Part shown: piece after piece, positions 44,442 through 53,206 of the stretch
How positions within the stretch are numbered: position 1 is the first letter of the stretch
Layout of the letters: each line of letters opens with the position of its first letter
Source of the DNA: Burkholderiales bacterium
GTDB lineage: Bacteria; Pseudomonadota; Gammaproteobacteria; Burkholderiales; Burkholderiaceae_C
DNA length: 54,165 nucleotides
Assembly: GCA_026954015.1 (NCBI GenBank)
Contig: JAIXLP010000027.1
Coordinates: 1-54,165 of the forward strand
Direction: 5' to 3'
Translations under genes and position numbers: made by a program
Notes under the pieces: generated by a model
What the model saw: the letters and a program-made list of their open reading frames with translations, nothing else
Told to the model about the DNA's origin: nothing
Database searches by the model: none

Positions 44442-46493
44442 ATGTCCGGCCTCAATCTCGCACAACTCCAGGCTGTCCACTACACCGAAGGCCCCTGCCT
44501 GGTGCTGGCGGGCGCGGGCTCGGGCAAGACACGCGTCATCACGCACAAGATCGCGCGCCTGATCGAGACGGGCCTTCTGCCCAGGCGCATCGCCGCCATC
44601 ACCTTCACCAACAAGGCCGCGGCCGAGATGCGCGAGCGCGCCACCGGCCTGATTGGCCGCACCGCCAGGGACGTGCTGATCTGCACCTTCCATGCCCTGG
44701 GTGTGCGCATGGTGCGCGAGGACGGCCATGTGCTCGGGCTCAAGCCCAGCTTCAGCATCCTGGACCAGGACGACGTGACCGGCATCCTCAAGGACTGCGC
44801 GGGCGGCACCACGGATCTCGCCACCGCAAGGCTGTGGCAGTGGACCATCAGCGCCTGGAAGAACCGGGGCTGGGACGCGCGCAAGGCGCTCGCCATGGCA
44901 CAGGACGACCACGAGCGCAGCATCGCGCTCATCATGCAGCGCTACGAGGAGCGCCTCTCGGCCTACCAGAGCGTGGACTTCGACGACCTGATCGGCATGC
45001 CCATGCGCCTGTTGCGCGGCCACCCCGAGGTGCGCGGGAAATGGCAGCGCCTGCTGGGCCATGTGCTGGTCGACGAATACCAGGACACGAATGCCACGCA
45101 GTACGAGCTGCTGAAACTTCTCGTCGGCGAACGCGCGCGCTTCACCGCCGTGGGCGACGACGACCAGAGCATCTACGGCTGGCGCGGCGCGACGCTGGAC
45201 AACCTCAAAAAGCTGCCCGTCGACTTTCCGCAGCTCAAGGTCATCAAGCTGGAGCAGAACTACCGCTCCACTTCCGCCATCCTGCGCGCGGCCAACAACG
45301 TCATCGGGCCCAACCCCAAGTTGTTCCCGAAGACCTTGTTCAGCGAGCTGGGCGAGGGCGAACCCGTGCGCATCGTGGACTGCGACAACGAGGAACACGA
45401 GGCCGAGCGCGCCGTCGCCCGCATACAAGGCCTGCGCGCCGCCGCCAACCCGCCGCCGGCGTGGAAGAGTTTTGCCATCCTCTACCGTGCCAACCACCAG
45501 GCCAAGCCGTTCGAGAAGGCGCTGCGCCGCGCGAACATCCCCTACAAGGTCTCGGGCGGCACCAGCTTCTTCGACCGCGCGGAGATCCGCGACCTGTGCG
45601 CCTGGTTCCGCCTGTGGATCAACAACGACGACGACCCGGCCTTCCTGCGCGCCATCACCAGCCCGCGCCGTGGCGTGGGCCACACCACGCTGGGGGCCCT
45701 GGGTGGGTTCGCCACGCGGCACAGGCAAAGCATGTTCGGCGCCCTGTTCAACGCCATGCTGCCCGCCGTGGTGCCCAAGCGCGGTCTGGAGGGCCTGATG
45801 GAGTTCGGCCGGCTGATCAACGACCTGGAGCACCGCGCGCGCCACACGCACGGGGCCGAGGCTGCACGCGCGTTCCTCGCCAACTGGCTCAAGGAAATCG
45901 GCTACGAGCAGCATATCTACGACGGTGAGGACAGCGAGAAGGTCGCCGCCGCGCGCTGGAGCAACGTGCTGGAGTTCTGCGACTGGATGGCCCAGCGCGC
46001 GGGCGGGCAGGTCGAGGAAGGCACGGGCCTGCAAAGCGAGACCAAGAGCCTGCTTGAAGTGGCGCAGACCATCGCACTGCTCTCGACCATCGGCGAGCGC
46101 GAGCAGGAACAGGACATGGTGGTGCTCTCCACCCTGCACGCCAGCAAGGGCCTGGAATGGCCGCACGTCATCCTGGCCGGCGTGACCGAGGGCATGCTGC
46201 CCTTCAAGCTCGACGACGACGACGGCCGCCAGCAGAAGGTGAGTGACGACACCGTCGCCCGCCTGCAGGAAGAGCGCCGCCTGATGTATGTGGGCATCAC
46301 GCGCGCCCAGCGCACGCTGGCCGTGAGCTGGACCAGAAAGCGCAAGAAGGGCCGCGAGATGGTCGCGAGCCAGCCCAGCCGCTTCATCGCCGAGATGAAG
46401 CTCGACACCGCCACCAGCCGCGAAGACCCGCGCGCAAAACTGCGCCAGCTGCGCGCCGAGTTCGCGCGCAAGGCCCATGCCACCCCTGTTTGA
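44442..46493 (+). CDS. rep: ATP-dependent DNA helicase Rep
   Basis: A 683-residue superfamily 1A helicase. Motifs in order: AGAGSGKTRVI (I), AITFTNKAAAEM (Ia), VDEYQDTN (II), GDDDQSIYGWRGA (III), LEQNYRS (IV), STLHASKGLEW (V) and YVGITRAQRTL (VI). The size and the QSVDFDDLIGMP segment fit Rep rather than UvrD or PcrA. It helps forks through bound proteins. The start at 44442 gives MSGLNLAQLQAV. The last codons overlap a possible upstream start of pldA. Confidence 0.95.
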   Translation: MSGLNLAQLQAVHYTEGPCLVLAGAGSGKTRVITHKIARLIETGLLPRRIAAITFTNKAAAEMRERATGLIGRTARDVLICTFHALGVRMVREDGHVLGLKPSFSILDQDDVTGILKDCAGGTTDLATARLWQWTISAWKNRGWDARKALAMAQDDHERSIALIMQRYEERLSAYQSVDFDDLIGMPMRLLRGHPEVRGKWQRLLGHVLVDEYQDTNATQYELLKLLVGERARFTAVGDDDQSIYGWRGATLDNLKKLPVDFPQLKVIKLEQNYRSTSAILRAANNVIGPNPKLFPKTLFSELGEGEPVRIVDCDNEEHEAERAVARIQGLRAAANPPPAWKSFAILYRANHQAKPFEKALRRANIPYKVSGGTSFFDRAEIRDLCAWFRLWINNDDDPAFLRAITSPRRGVGHTTLGALGGFATRHRQSMFGALFNAMLPAVVPKRGLEGLMEFGRLINDLEHRARHTHGAEAARAFLANWLKEIGYEQHIYDGEDSEKVAAARWSNVLEFCDWMAQRAGGQVEEGTGLQSETKSLLEVAQTIALLSTIGEREQEQDMVVLSTLHASKGLEWPHVILAGVTEGMLPFKLDDDDGRQQKVSDDTVARLQEERRLMYVGITRAQRTLAVSWTRKRKKGREMVASQPSRFIAEMKLDTATSREDPRAKLRQLRAEFARKAHATPV

Positions 46494-46524
46494 ACGGCGA
46501 ACCCGCCCCATGGTGCCGCCCGCC

Positions 46525-47676
46525 ATGCGCCGCCTGCATTCGATGCATCGGTACGCGCTCGACGCAGTGCTGGTAGCGGCGGCATTGGCGGTCACCACCT
46601 CTGCACTGCACGCGACCGAGCCTGCGCCGGACTGGCAATCGTGCGCCCGCATCACGACCGATGGCAATGCGCGCCTCGCGTGCTTCGACGCATGGGCACG
46701 GCACCAGTCACGCGCCGATCCGCCAACCACCAACGCCTCCACTGCTGCGGACTCCGTCGGCGAGGCCGCACCGACCTTGCATGCCACGGCGCGCGAGCAG
46801 CCCGAACCACCTGAGCCAGCGAGCGGCGGCTGCCGCGATGGCGCGCACACGACGCTTTCACGTTTCTGGGAACTGGAAAACGGCACCGACTGCGGCACGC
46901 TGCGCTTTCGCGGCTACCGGCCCTTGACGGTCTCGGTGGTGGACGCGAGCAACGTCAACCGCCAGCCGACCTCGGAAAATCCGCTCAACGACGCCAGCGC
47001 CCCCATCGGCTACCGGCGCACCGAAATGCGCGTGCAACTGTCGGTCCGCACCAAGCTGGCCAAGGGACTGCTCGCGCGCGGCGGCGCGGCGGGGCTCGAC
47101 TCGCTCTGGGCGGGCTACACGCAGCAATCGTACTGGCAGTTGTTCTCGCCCGGCCTCTCGCGCCCGTTTCGCAATACCGACCACGAACCCGAACTGGTCT
47201 ACGTCTACCCCACGAGAGCCGATTTGCCGTGGGGCTGGCGCCTGCGCTACAGCGGCATCGGGCTCGTGCACCAGTCGAACGGCCAGAGCCTGCCGCTTTC
47301 ACGTAGCTGGAACCGCGTTTACCTGATGGCCGGCATCGAGCGCGGGGACGACTGGCTGTTGACGGCACGCATCTGGCAGCGCCTGCACGAAAGCGCCGTG
47401 AACGACGACAACCCGCACATCAGCGATTACGTGGGACGCTCGGAATTCACGCTGGCGTGGAATGCCACCCGCGACGACACGCTCATTGCCACCCTGCGCC
47501 ACGCACTGCGTTCCCCGGCCCGAGGGTCGCTGCGCCTCGAATGGATGCACCGTCTGGGCGACAACTCCAACCTGCGCCTGCACACCGCGCTGTTCACGGG
47601 CTACGGCGACAGCCTGATCGACTACAACCACCGCCGCACGGTGTTCAGCGTCGGCCTGAGCCTGCTGGATTTCTGA
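46525..47676 (+). CDS. pldA: Outer-membrane phospholipase A PldA
   Basis: About 383 residues. The signal peptide is followed by a Cys-containing segment (DWQSC...RLACFDAWA) and a Pro/Ala-rich linker, then a 12-strand beta barrel. The catalytic motif is GIGLVHQSNGQSLPLSR, with His249 and Ser251 in this numbering, and the C-terminus ends in Phe. PldA removes phospholipids misplaced in the outer leaflet. In-frame ATGs at 46477, 46510 and 46543 make the start uncertain; 46525 gives a basic N-terminus before the hydrophobic core. Confidence 0.9.
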   Translation: MRRLHSMHRYALDAVLVAAALAVTTSALHATEPAPDWQSCARITTDGNARLACFDAWARHQSRADPPTTNASTAADSVGEAAPTLHATAREQPEPPEPASGGCRDGAHTTLSRFWELENGTDCGTLRFRGYRPLTVSVVDASNVNRQPTSENPLNDASAPIGYRRTEMRVQLSVRTKLAKGLLARGGAAGLDSLWAGYTQQSYWQLFSPGLSRPFRNTDHEPELVYVYPTRADLPWGWRLRYSGIGLVHQSNGQSLPLSRSWNRVYLMAGIERGDDWLLTARIWQRLHESAVNDDNPHISDYVGRSEFTLAWNATRDDTLIATLRHALRSPARGSLRLEWMHRLGDNSNLRLHTALFTGYGDSLIDYNHRRTVFSVGLSLLDF

Positions 47677-47777
47677 GATTCGAAGCCACGTACCGCCCGT
47701 AACGCGCACGGTGTCGGCATCGGTATGATCCGCATCGTCACCGTCGTTTCACCCGCACCCACAGAAAGTCCGCACCC

Positions 47778-48416
47778 ATGATCGCCCCCCTCTCTCGCAC
47801 CCTCGGCACCGTGCTCGCCAGCCTGATGCTGGCCAGCGCCTTGAGCGCGTGCGCACCCCTCGTGATCGGCGGTGGCGCCGTCGTGGGTGCGATGGTCGCG
47901 ACGGACCGGCGCACGACGGGCACTCAGGTGGATGACCAGGGCATAGAACTGCGCGCGTCGGGCCGCATCACGGAAGCGTTGGGCGATCGCGTGCACGTGA
48001 ACATCACGAGCTACAACCGGCAGGTGCTGATCACGGGCGAAGTGCCCACGGAGGCGGACAGCCAGCGCGTGCTCGCGATCGTGCAAAACGTGCAGAACGT
48101 GCGCTCCACGGTCAACGCGCTCGCCGTCATGCCCAATTCCAGCCTTTCCGAACGCTCCAACGACACCTACATCACCGGCAAGGTGCGCGCCAAGCTCGTT
48201 GACATCGAGGATCTGGCGGCCAGCAGCGCGTTCAAGGTGATCACGGAGCGCGGCGAGGTGTATTTCCTCGGCCGCGTCACGCAGCACGAGTCCGATCAGC
48301 TCACCGCTGCCGCACGCAGCATCGACGGTGTGCGCAAGGTGGTGCGCGTGTTTGAAATCATCCCCGCAGCAACCGCCGGGCAAGGCACGGCGACCGGGGC
48401 ATCGGGCGGCAAGTAG
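47778..48416 (+). CDS. BON-domain outer-membrane lipoprotein (DolP/YraP-like)
   Basis: A 212-residue lipoprotein with lipobox LSAC (Cys about 25) and glycine-rich PLVIGGGAVVGAM. Two BON domains follow, about 62-130 (HVNITSYNRQVLITGEVPTEADSQRV) and about 140-200 (FKVITERGEVYFLGRVTQHESDQL). This is the dual-BON layout of E. coli DolP, which supports outer-membrane integrity. Its position downstream of pldA suits an envelope role. It converges on the dehydrogenase gene. Confidence 0.92.
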   Translation: MIAPLSRTLGTVLASLMLASALSACAPLVIGGGAVVGAMVATDRRTTGTQVDDQGIELRASGRITEALGDRVHVNITSYNRQVLITGEVPTEADSQRVLAIVQNVQNVRSTVNALAVMPNSSLSERSNDTYITGKVRAKLVDIEDLAASSAFKVITERGEVYFLGRVTQHESDQLTAAARSIDGVRKVVRVFEIIPAATAGQGTATGASGGK

Positions 48417-48442
48417 CACCTTTCGCGCGGCGCCCGCGCGCC

Positions 48443-49375
48443 TCAAGGCCTGACGCGCGGCGTCAGGCGCGTGATCAGGCTGGAAGTATCCCAGCGGTTG
48501 CCACCCCCGCGCTGCACCTCGGCGTAGAACTGGTCGACCAGTGCCGTGACCGGCAGCAACGCCCCGTTGCGCTTGGCTTCATCAAGCACCAGCCCCAGGT
48601 CCTTGCGCATCCAGTCCACCGCGAAGCCGAAGTCGAAGCGCCCCTCGACCATGGTCTTGCCGCGGTTGTCCATCTGCCAGCTCTGCGCGGCACCCTTGCC
48701 GATCACTTCGAGCACCAGCGGCATGTCCAGCCCCGCCTGCAGGCCGAACGCAACCGCTTCCGACAACCCCTGGACCATGCCCGCGATGCATGTCTGGTTG
48801 ACCATCTTGGCGAGCTGCCCCGCACCGCTTTCGCCGATGCGGGTGCACGCGCGCGCATACGCCATGGCCACCGGCTGCATCGCGTCGAACGCCGTTGCAT
48901 CGCCGCCGCACATCACCGTCAGCACGCCCTTTTGCGCACCGGCCTGCCCACCCGATACCGGGGCGTCGACGAAGGCGAGACCCCGTTCACGGGCCTGCGC
49001 GGCCAGCTCGCGCGCCACGGCGGCCGACGCGGTGGTGTGATCCACAAAGATGGCCCCCGACTGCATGCCGGCAAACGCTCCATCGGCACCGAGCACCACC
49101 GAGCGCACATCGTCATCGTTGCCCACGCAGCAGAAAACGAGCTCCGCGCCGTGCGCCGCTTCTCGCGGCGTCGGCGCGCTGCGGATGTCGCCCCATTGCG
49201 CGAACTCCGCGCACCAGGCTTGCGCCTTGGCGGCCGTCCGGTTGTACACCGTCACCGCATGGCCGGCCCGCCGCAGGTGCGCCGCCATGGGATAGCCCAT
49301 GACGCCCAGGCCGAGAAACGCCACCTTGCGGGGCGCGATATGCGTGTACTCACGCGGCTCGATACTTTGTGTCAT
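48443..49375 (-). CDS. NAD(P)-dependent beta-hydroxyacid dehydrogenase (3-hydroxyisobutyrate dehydrogenase family)
   Basis: A 310-residue oxidoreductase. The Rossmann motif is FLGLGVMGYPMAAHL, the substrate-binding segment is FVDAPVSGGQAGAQKG, and the catalytic Lys is in GAGQLAKMVNQ. Family members act on 3-hydroxyisobutyrate, tartronate semialdehyde or related acids. The ATG at 49375 is preferred; an ATG at 49396 overlaps the pilU stop (ATGA) and would add seven residues. Location behind pilU seems incidental. Confidence 0.88.
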   Translation of the reverse strand: MTQSIEPREYTHIAPRKVAFLGLGVMGYPMAAHLRRAGHAVTVYNRTAAKAQAWCAEFAQWGDIRSAPTPREAAHGAELVFCCVGNDDDVRSVVLGADGAFAGMQSGAIFVDHTTASAAVARELAAQARERGLAFVDAPVSGGQAGAQKGVLTVMCGGDATAFDAMQPVAMAYARACTRIGESGAGQLAKMVNQTCIAGMVQGLSEAVAFGLQAGLDMPLVLEVIGKGAAQSWQMDNRGKTMVEGRFDFGFAVDWMRKDLGLVLDEAKRNGALLPVTALVDQFYAEVQRGGGNRWDTSSLITRLTPRVRP

Positions 49376-49392
49376 CGCCTGCTTGCGCTCCT

Positions 49393-50529
49393 TCATACGA
49401 TGGCGAGACCTTCGGTGCCGGCGGCGAGGTCGCCGGTCTTCGCGCGCTGGCTGCTGAGCTTGATCTGCAACCGCAGGTCGTTGATCGAATCGGCGTTGCG
49501 CAGCGCATCCTCCAGCGTGATCTCGTTGGCCTCGAACAGGTCGAAGAGCGCCTGGTCGAACGTCTGCATGCCCAGGTTGCGGCTCTTCTTCATCACTTCC
49601 TTGATCTCGGCCACCTCGCCCTTGAAGATGAAGTCGGCGATCAGGGGCGAGTTGAGCATTACCTCGACCGCAGCGATGCGGCCCTTGCCATCCTGCCTGG
49701 GCAGCAGGCGTTGCGAGATCATCGCCTTGAGGTTCAGCGAGAGATCCATGAGCAGCTGCGCGCGCCGCTCCTCGGGAAAGAAGTTGATGATGCGGTCGAG
49801 TGCCTGGTTGGCACTGTTGGCGTGCAGCGTCGCAAGGCACAGGTGACCGGTCTCCGCGAACGCTACCGCGTGTTCCATGGTCTCGCGGTCGCGGATCTCG
49901 CCCATCAGGATCACGTCGGGTGCCTGGCGCAGCGTGTTTTTCAGCGCCGCCTCCCAGCTGTCGGTATCGAGCCCCACCTCGCGCTGCGTGATCACGCAAT
50001 TCTTGTGCGGGTGCACGAACTCGATCGGATCCTCGACGGTCACGATGTGGCCGTAGGAATTCTCGTTGCGCCAATCGACCATGGCCGCGAGCGTGGTGGA
50101 CTTGCCCGAGCCGGTCGCGCCGACCACGATGCACATGCCGCGTTTGGTCATCGCCACTTCCTTGAGCACCTGCGGCACGCCCAGGCCGTCGATCGTGGGC
50201 AACGTGAGCGGGATCGTGCGCAGCACCATGCCGACGTTGCCCTGCTGCATGAAGGCACTCACGCGAAAACGCCCGATGCCCGCGGGGGCGATCGCGAAGT
50301 TGCACTCCTTGGTGCGCTCGAACTCCGCAATCTGCTTGTCGCTCATGATCGAGCGCGCCAGCGTGAGCGTATGCGTCGGCGTGAGCGGCTGCGGTGACAC
50401 CTTGGTGACCCGCCCATCGACCTTGATCGCCGGCGGAAAGTCCGCGGTGATGAACAGGTCGCTGCCGCCGCGGCCGACCATGAGCTTGAGCAGATCGTTG
50501 ATGAATTTACTGGCCTGATCGCGTTCCAT
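49393..50529 (-). CDS. pilU: Type IV pilus retraction ATPase PilU
   Basis: A 378-residue hexameric ATPase of the PilT family. Walker A is GATGSGKSTTLAAM, the Asp box is VEDPIEFVH, Walker B is ILMGEIRDRETM, and the His box is ATLHANSANQALDR. The N-terminal SDLFITADFPPAIKVDG and long C-terminus fit PilU rather than PilT. PilU works with PilT to retract pili for twitching motility. It lies two genes after pilT with a cNMP-binding gene between. Confidence 0.93.
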   Translation of the reverse strand: MERDQASKFINDLLKLMVGRGGSDLFITADFPPAIKVDGRVTKVSPQPLTPTHTLTLARSIMSDKQIAEFERTKECNFAIAPAGIGRFRVSAFMQQGNVGMVLRTIPLTLPTIDGLGVPQVLKEVAMTKRGMCIVVGATGSGKSTTLAAMVDWRNENSYGHIVTVEDPIEFVHPHKNCVITQREVGLDTDSWEAALKNTLRQAPDVILMGEIRDRETMEHAVAFAETGHLCLATLHANSANQALDRIINFFPEERRAQLLMDLSLNLKAMISQRLLPRQDGKGRIAAVEVMLNSPLIADFIFKGEVAEIKEVMKKSRNLGMQTFDQALFDLFEANEITLEDALRNADSINDLRLQIKLSSQRAKTGDLAAGTEGLAIV

Positions 50530-50573
50530 CGTCGTTCCCTCCGTCTTGTTGCCGCGGTGCGCGGCTCACGATA

Positions 50574-51203
50574 TCACCCCTGGTGGTCGCTCAGCCGTGC
50601 ACTGACCACGCGCAGGCGCTGCGCGAGCTTGCGCGCGAGCAACGCCACCAGGCTCGCGGCCAGCTCAGGGTCCTCGACCATCATCTCGTCCATCGCCTCG
50701 GCGTTGAGCGCCGCGAGTTCGCACTCGGTGAGCGTCGTGCACGAGGAAAACCGTATGCCACTGTCGAGCAGCGACATCTCGCCGAGGATGTCGCCCGGGC
50801 GCGTCTCCGCCAGCCGCAACTGCTCGCCCCAAGGCTGCAGGCGGTCGACCGCGATCGTGCCGGTGAGCAGCACCACCATGAAGTTGCCGTATTCGTCCTG
50901 CCGGATCACGTCGCGGTTGGGCTGCACCGTGGCGAACTCGAAGAACCGCTCCACGCGCTCGATCGCACTCTGATCCAGGTGCGACATGTACCGGTCCTTG
51001 GACCAGAGCGACTGCAGCAGCTTGCCGCCACGGCTCTTGGGCAAGCGTTTGGCGCCGACCTCGGCGGCCCGCGCCTCCCAGGGGATGAGCTGCGATTCGT
51101 CCACGCCCTGCCCGGCGAACGCGGTCGTGAAGAACGCGGATTCCCCCGCTTCCTGACGCCCTCGCGCGCTGCGCGCCCTGAGCAGGCCGAGGATGCCCTT
51201 CAC
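50574..51203 (-). CDS. Cyclic nucleotide-binding domain protein between pilT and pilU
   Basis: A 209-residue protein. The first 75 residues are poorly defined; the C-terminal cNMP-binding fold covers about 80-195 with VIRQDEYGNFMVVLLTGTIAVDR, the phosphate-binding PGDILGEMSLLDSG and a final helical lid. No DNA-binding domain is seen, so it is unlike Crp. GGGGAG lies 6 nt before the GTG at 51203. Location suggests it links cAMP, c-di-GMP or another nucleotide to pilus retraction, but no such link is shown here. Confidence 0.85.
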   Translation of the reverse strand: MKGILGLLRARSARGRQEAGESAFFTTAFAGQGVDESQLIPWEARAAEVGAKRLPKSRGGKLLQSLWSKDRYMSHLDQSAIERVERFFEFATVQPNRDVIRQDEYGNFMVVLLTGTIAVDRLQPWGEQLRLAETRPGDILGEMSLLDSGIRFSSCTTLTECELAALNAEAMDEMMVEDPELAASLVALLARKLAQRLRVVSARLSDHQG

Positions 51204-51281
51204 GCGCAGCTCCCCGCAGCCCGACCCGCCACGCACACGCGGCGAACCGGGAAGGCATGAAGGCAGCGCGGCATCGCAGGC

Positions 51282-52325
51282 TTACCCCGGGAAATTTTCG
51301 GGGATCTTGGCCTTGCTGCGCGCCTCGGCCGCGCTGATCACGTTGCGGCGCACCAGGTCGGTGAGGTTCTGGTCCAGCGTCTGCATGCCCACGCTGTTGC
51401 CGGTCTGGATCGTGGAGTACATCTGCGCCACCTTGGACTCGCGGATCAGGTTGCGGATCGCGCTCGTGCCCAGCATGATCTCGTGCGCGGCGACGCGCCC
51501 CGAGCCGTCCTTGAGCTTGCACAGCGTCTGCGAAACCACCGCCTGCAGCGATTCGGAGAGCATCGCGCGCACCATGTCCTTCTCTTCGGCCGGGAAGACG
51601 TCGATCACGCGGTCTATGGTCTTGGCCGCCGACGAGGTGTGCAGCGTGCCGAAGACCAGGTGCCCGGTTTCGGCCGCGGTCATCGCCAGGCGTATCGTTT
51701 CCAGGTCGCGCATTTCACCGACGAGAATGGCGTCCGGGTCCTCGCGCAGCGCCGAGCGCAGCGCCGCCGAGAACGACAGCGTCATCGGCCCGACCTCGCG
51801 CTGGTTGATCAGGCACTTCTTGGATTCGTGCACGAATTCGATCGGATCCTCGATCGTCAGCACGTGGCCGTACTCACTCTCGTTGAGGTGGTTCACCATC
51901 GCTGCGAGCGTGGTGGACTTGCCCGAGCCCGTCGGCCCCGTGACAAGCACGAGACCGCGCGGCTTGAGCGCCAGGTCGGCGAAGATTTTGGGCGCGTTCA
52001 ACTGCTCGAGCGTGAGGATCTTGCTTGGAATCGTGCGAAACACCGCCGCGGCGCCGCGGTTCTGGTTGAACGCGTTGACGCGAAAGCGCGCCAAGCCGTC
52101 GATCTCGAACGAGAAGTCGACCTCGAGGAACTCTTCGTAGACCTTGCGCTGCGCGTCGCTCATGATGTCATACACCATGGCGTGCACGGTCTTGTGGTCC
52201 AGCGCATCGACGTTGATGCGGCGCACGTCGCCGTGCACGCGGATCATCGGTGGCAAACCGGCCGACAGGTGCAGGTCCGACGCGTTGTTCTTCACGCTGA
52301 AGGCAAGAAGCTGGGTGATATCCAT
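51282..52325 (-). CDS. pilT: Type IV pilus retraction ATPase PilT
   Basis: A 347-residue ATPase beginning MDITQLLAFSVKNNASDLHLSAG. Walker A is GPTGSGKSTTLAAM, the Asp box is IEDPIEFVH, Walker B is AILVGEMRDLETI, and the His box is GTLHTSSAAKTIDR. The C-terminal region has the AIRNLIRE retraction motif known in PilT. It depolymerises the pilus for twitching motility. The gene diverges from yggS over 47 nt. Confidence 0.95.
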   Translation of the reverse strand: MDITQLLAFSVKNNASDLHLSAGLPPMIRVHGDVRRINVDALDHKTVHAMVYDIMSDAQRKVYEEFLEVDFSFEIDGLARFRVNAFNQNRGAAAVFRTIPSKILTLEQLNAPKIFADLALKPRGLVLVTGPTGSGKSTTLAAMVNHLNESEYGHVLTIEDPIEFVHESKKCLINQREVGPMTLSFSAALRSALREDPDAILVGEMRDLETIRLAMTAAETGHLVFGTLHTSSAAKTIDRVIDVFPAEEKDMVRAMLSESLQAVVSQTLCKLKDGSGRVAAHEIMLGTSAIRNLIRESKVAQMYSTIQTGNSVGMQTLDQNLTDLVRRNVISAAEARSKAKIPENFPG

Positions 52326-52372
52326 GGGCGATCCCTCTTTGAACTTGTATGGAGTACGCTTTGGCACCCATT

Positions 52373-53095
52373 ATGCTGACGATCGCCGACAATATCCAAG
52401 CGATAAGCGCCCGAATCACGCGCATCTGCGCCGAATGCGCACGCAATCCTGATGGCGTGACGCTACTGGCGGTCTCCAAGACCTTCGGCGCCGACGCGGT
52501 ACTGGCCGCGGCCCGAGCTGGGCAGCGGGCGTTCGGCGAGAACTACATCCAGGAAGCGGTGCGCAAGATGCAGGAGGTCGCCGCGCTCGGCGCGCCGCAA
52601 CTGCAATGGCACTGCATCGGGCCGATCCAGAGCAACAAGACCCGCCTCGTGGCCGAGCACTTCGACTGGGCGCACACCATTGATCGGCTCAAGATCGCCC
52701 AGCGCCTGAGCGACCAGCGACCGGCACACCTGCCGCCACTGCAGGTCTGCATCCAGGTGAACGTGGACGGCGGCACGACCAAATCGGGCGCGACGCCCGA
52801 GGACGCGCCGGCGCTCGCGCTCGCGGTGGCGCGCCTGCCGCGCCTGGCGCTGCGCGGCGTGATGAGCATCCCCGACCCGCGACCCGATTTGGACGCGCAG
52901 TGCGCGGTGCACCGGCGTGCGCGCGCGGTGTTCGACGCGATCGCGGCCGCGCTGCCGCCGGGCCACGCGGGGTTCGACACGCTCTCGCTGGGCATGACGG
53001 CCGACCTCGAGGCGGCGATCCGCGCCGGCAGCACGATGGTGCGCGTGGGCACCGGCATCTTCGGCGCACGCCACTACGGCAGCGCCACGCCGTGA
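52373..53095 (+). CDS. YggS family PLP homeostasis protein
   Basis: A 240-residue TIM-barrel protein that binds pyridoxal phosphate and keeps vitamin B6 and amino-acid pools in balance. The PLP lysine is in LLAVSKTFG, and FGENYIQEA, HCIGPIQSNKT and LSLGMTADLEAAI are family signatures. yggS next to pilT is a common arrangement in Proteobacteria. The ATG at 52373 is chosen; an in-frame ATG lies 24 nt upstream. Confidence 0.93.
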   Translation: MLTIADNIQAISARITRICAECARNPDGVTLLAVSKTFGADAVLAAARAGQRAFGENYIQEAVRKMQEVAALGAPQLQWHCIGPIQSNKTRLVAEHFDWAHTIDRLKIAQRLSDQRPAHLPPLQVCIQVNVDGGTTKSGATPEDAPALALAVARLPRLALRGVMSIPDPRPDLDAQCAVHRRARAVFDAIAAALPPGHAGFDTLSLGMTADLEAAIRAGSTMVRVGTGIFGARHYGSATP

Positions 53096-53206
53096 ACGGC
53101 CCCGAGCCCGCCGTGCGTTCGTCGCCGTGCTAAGCTGAATTCACGCGGCCGCGCAGCGCGGCAGGCCTGTACGCGCCGCCCACCACACTTTCAGGAGAGA
53201 ACCACC

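Noticed and set aside
43986..46898. Long minus-strand open frame opposite rep
   Set aside because: Antisense to all seven SF1 helicase motifs of rep; no homology-like pattern.
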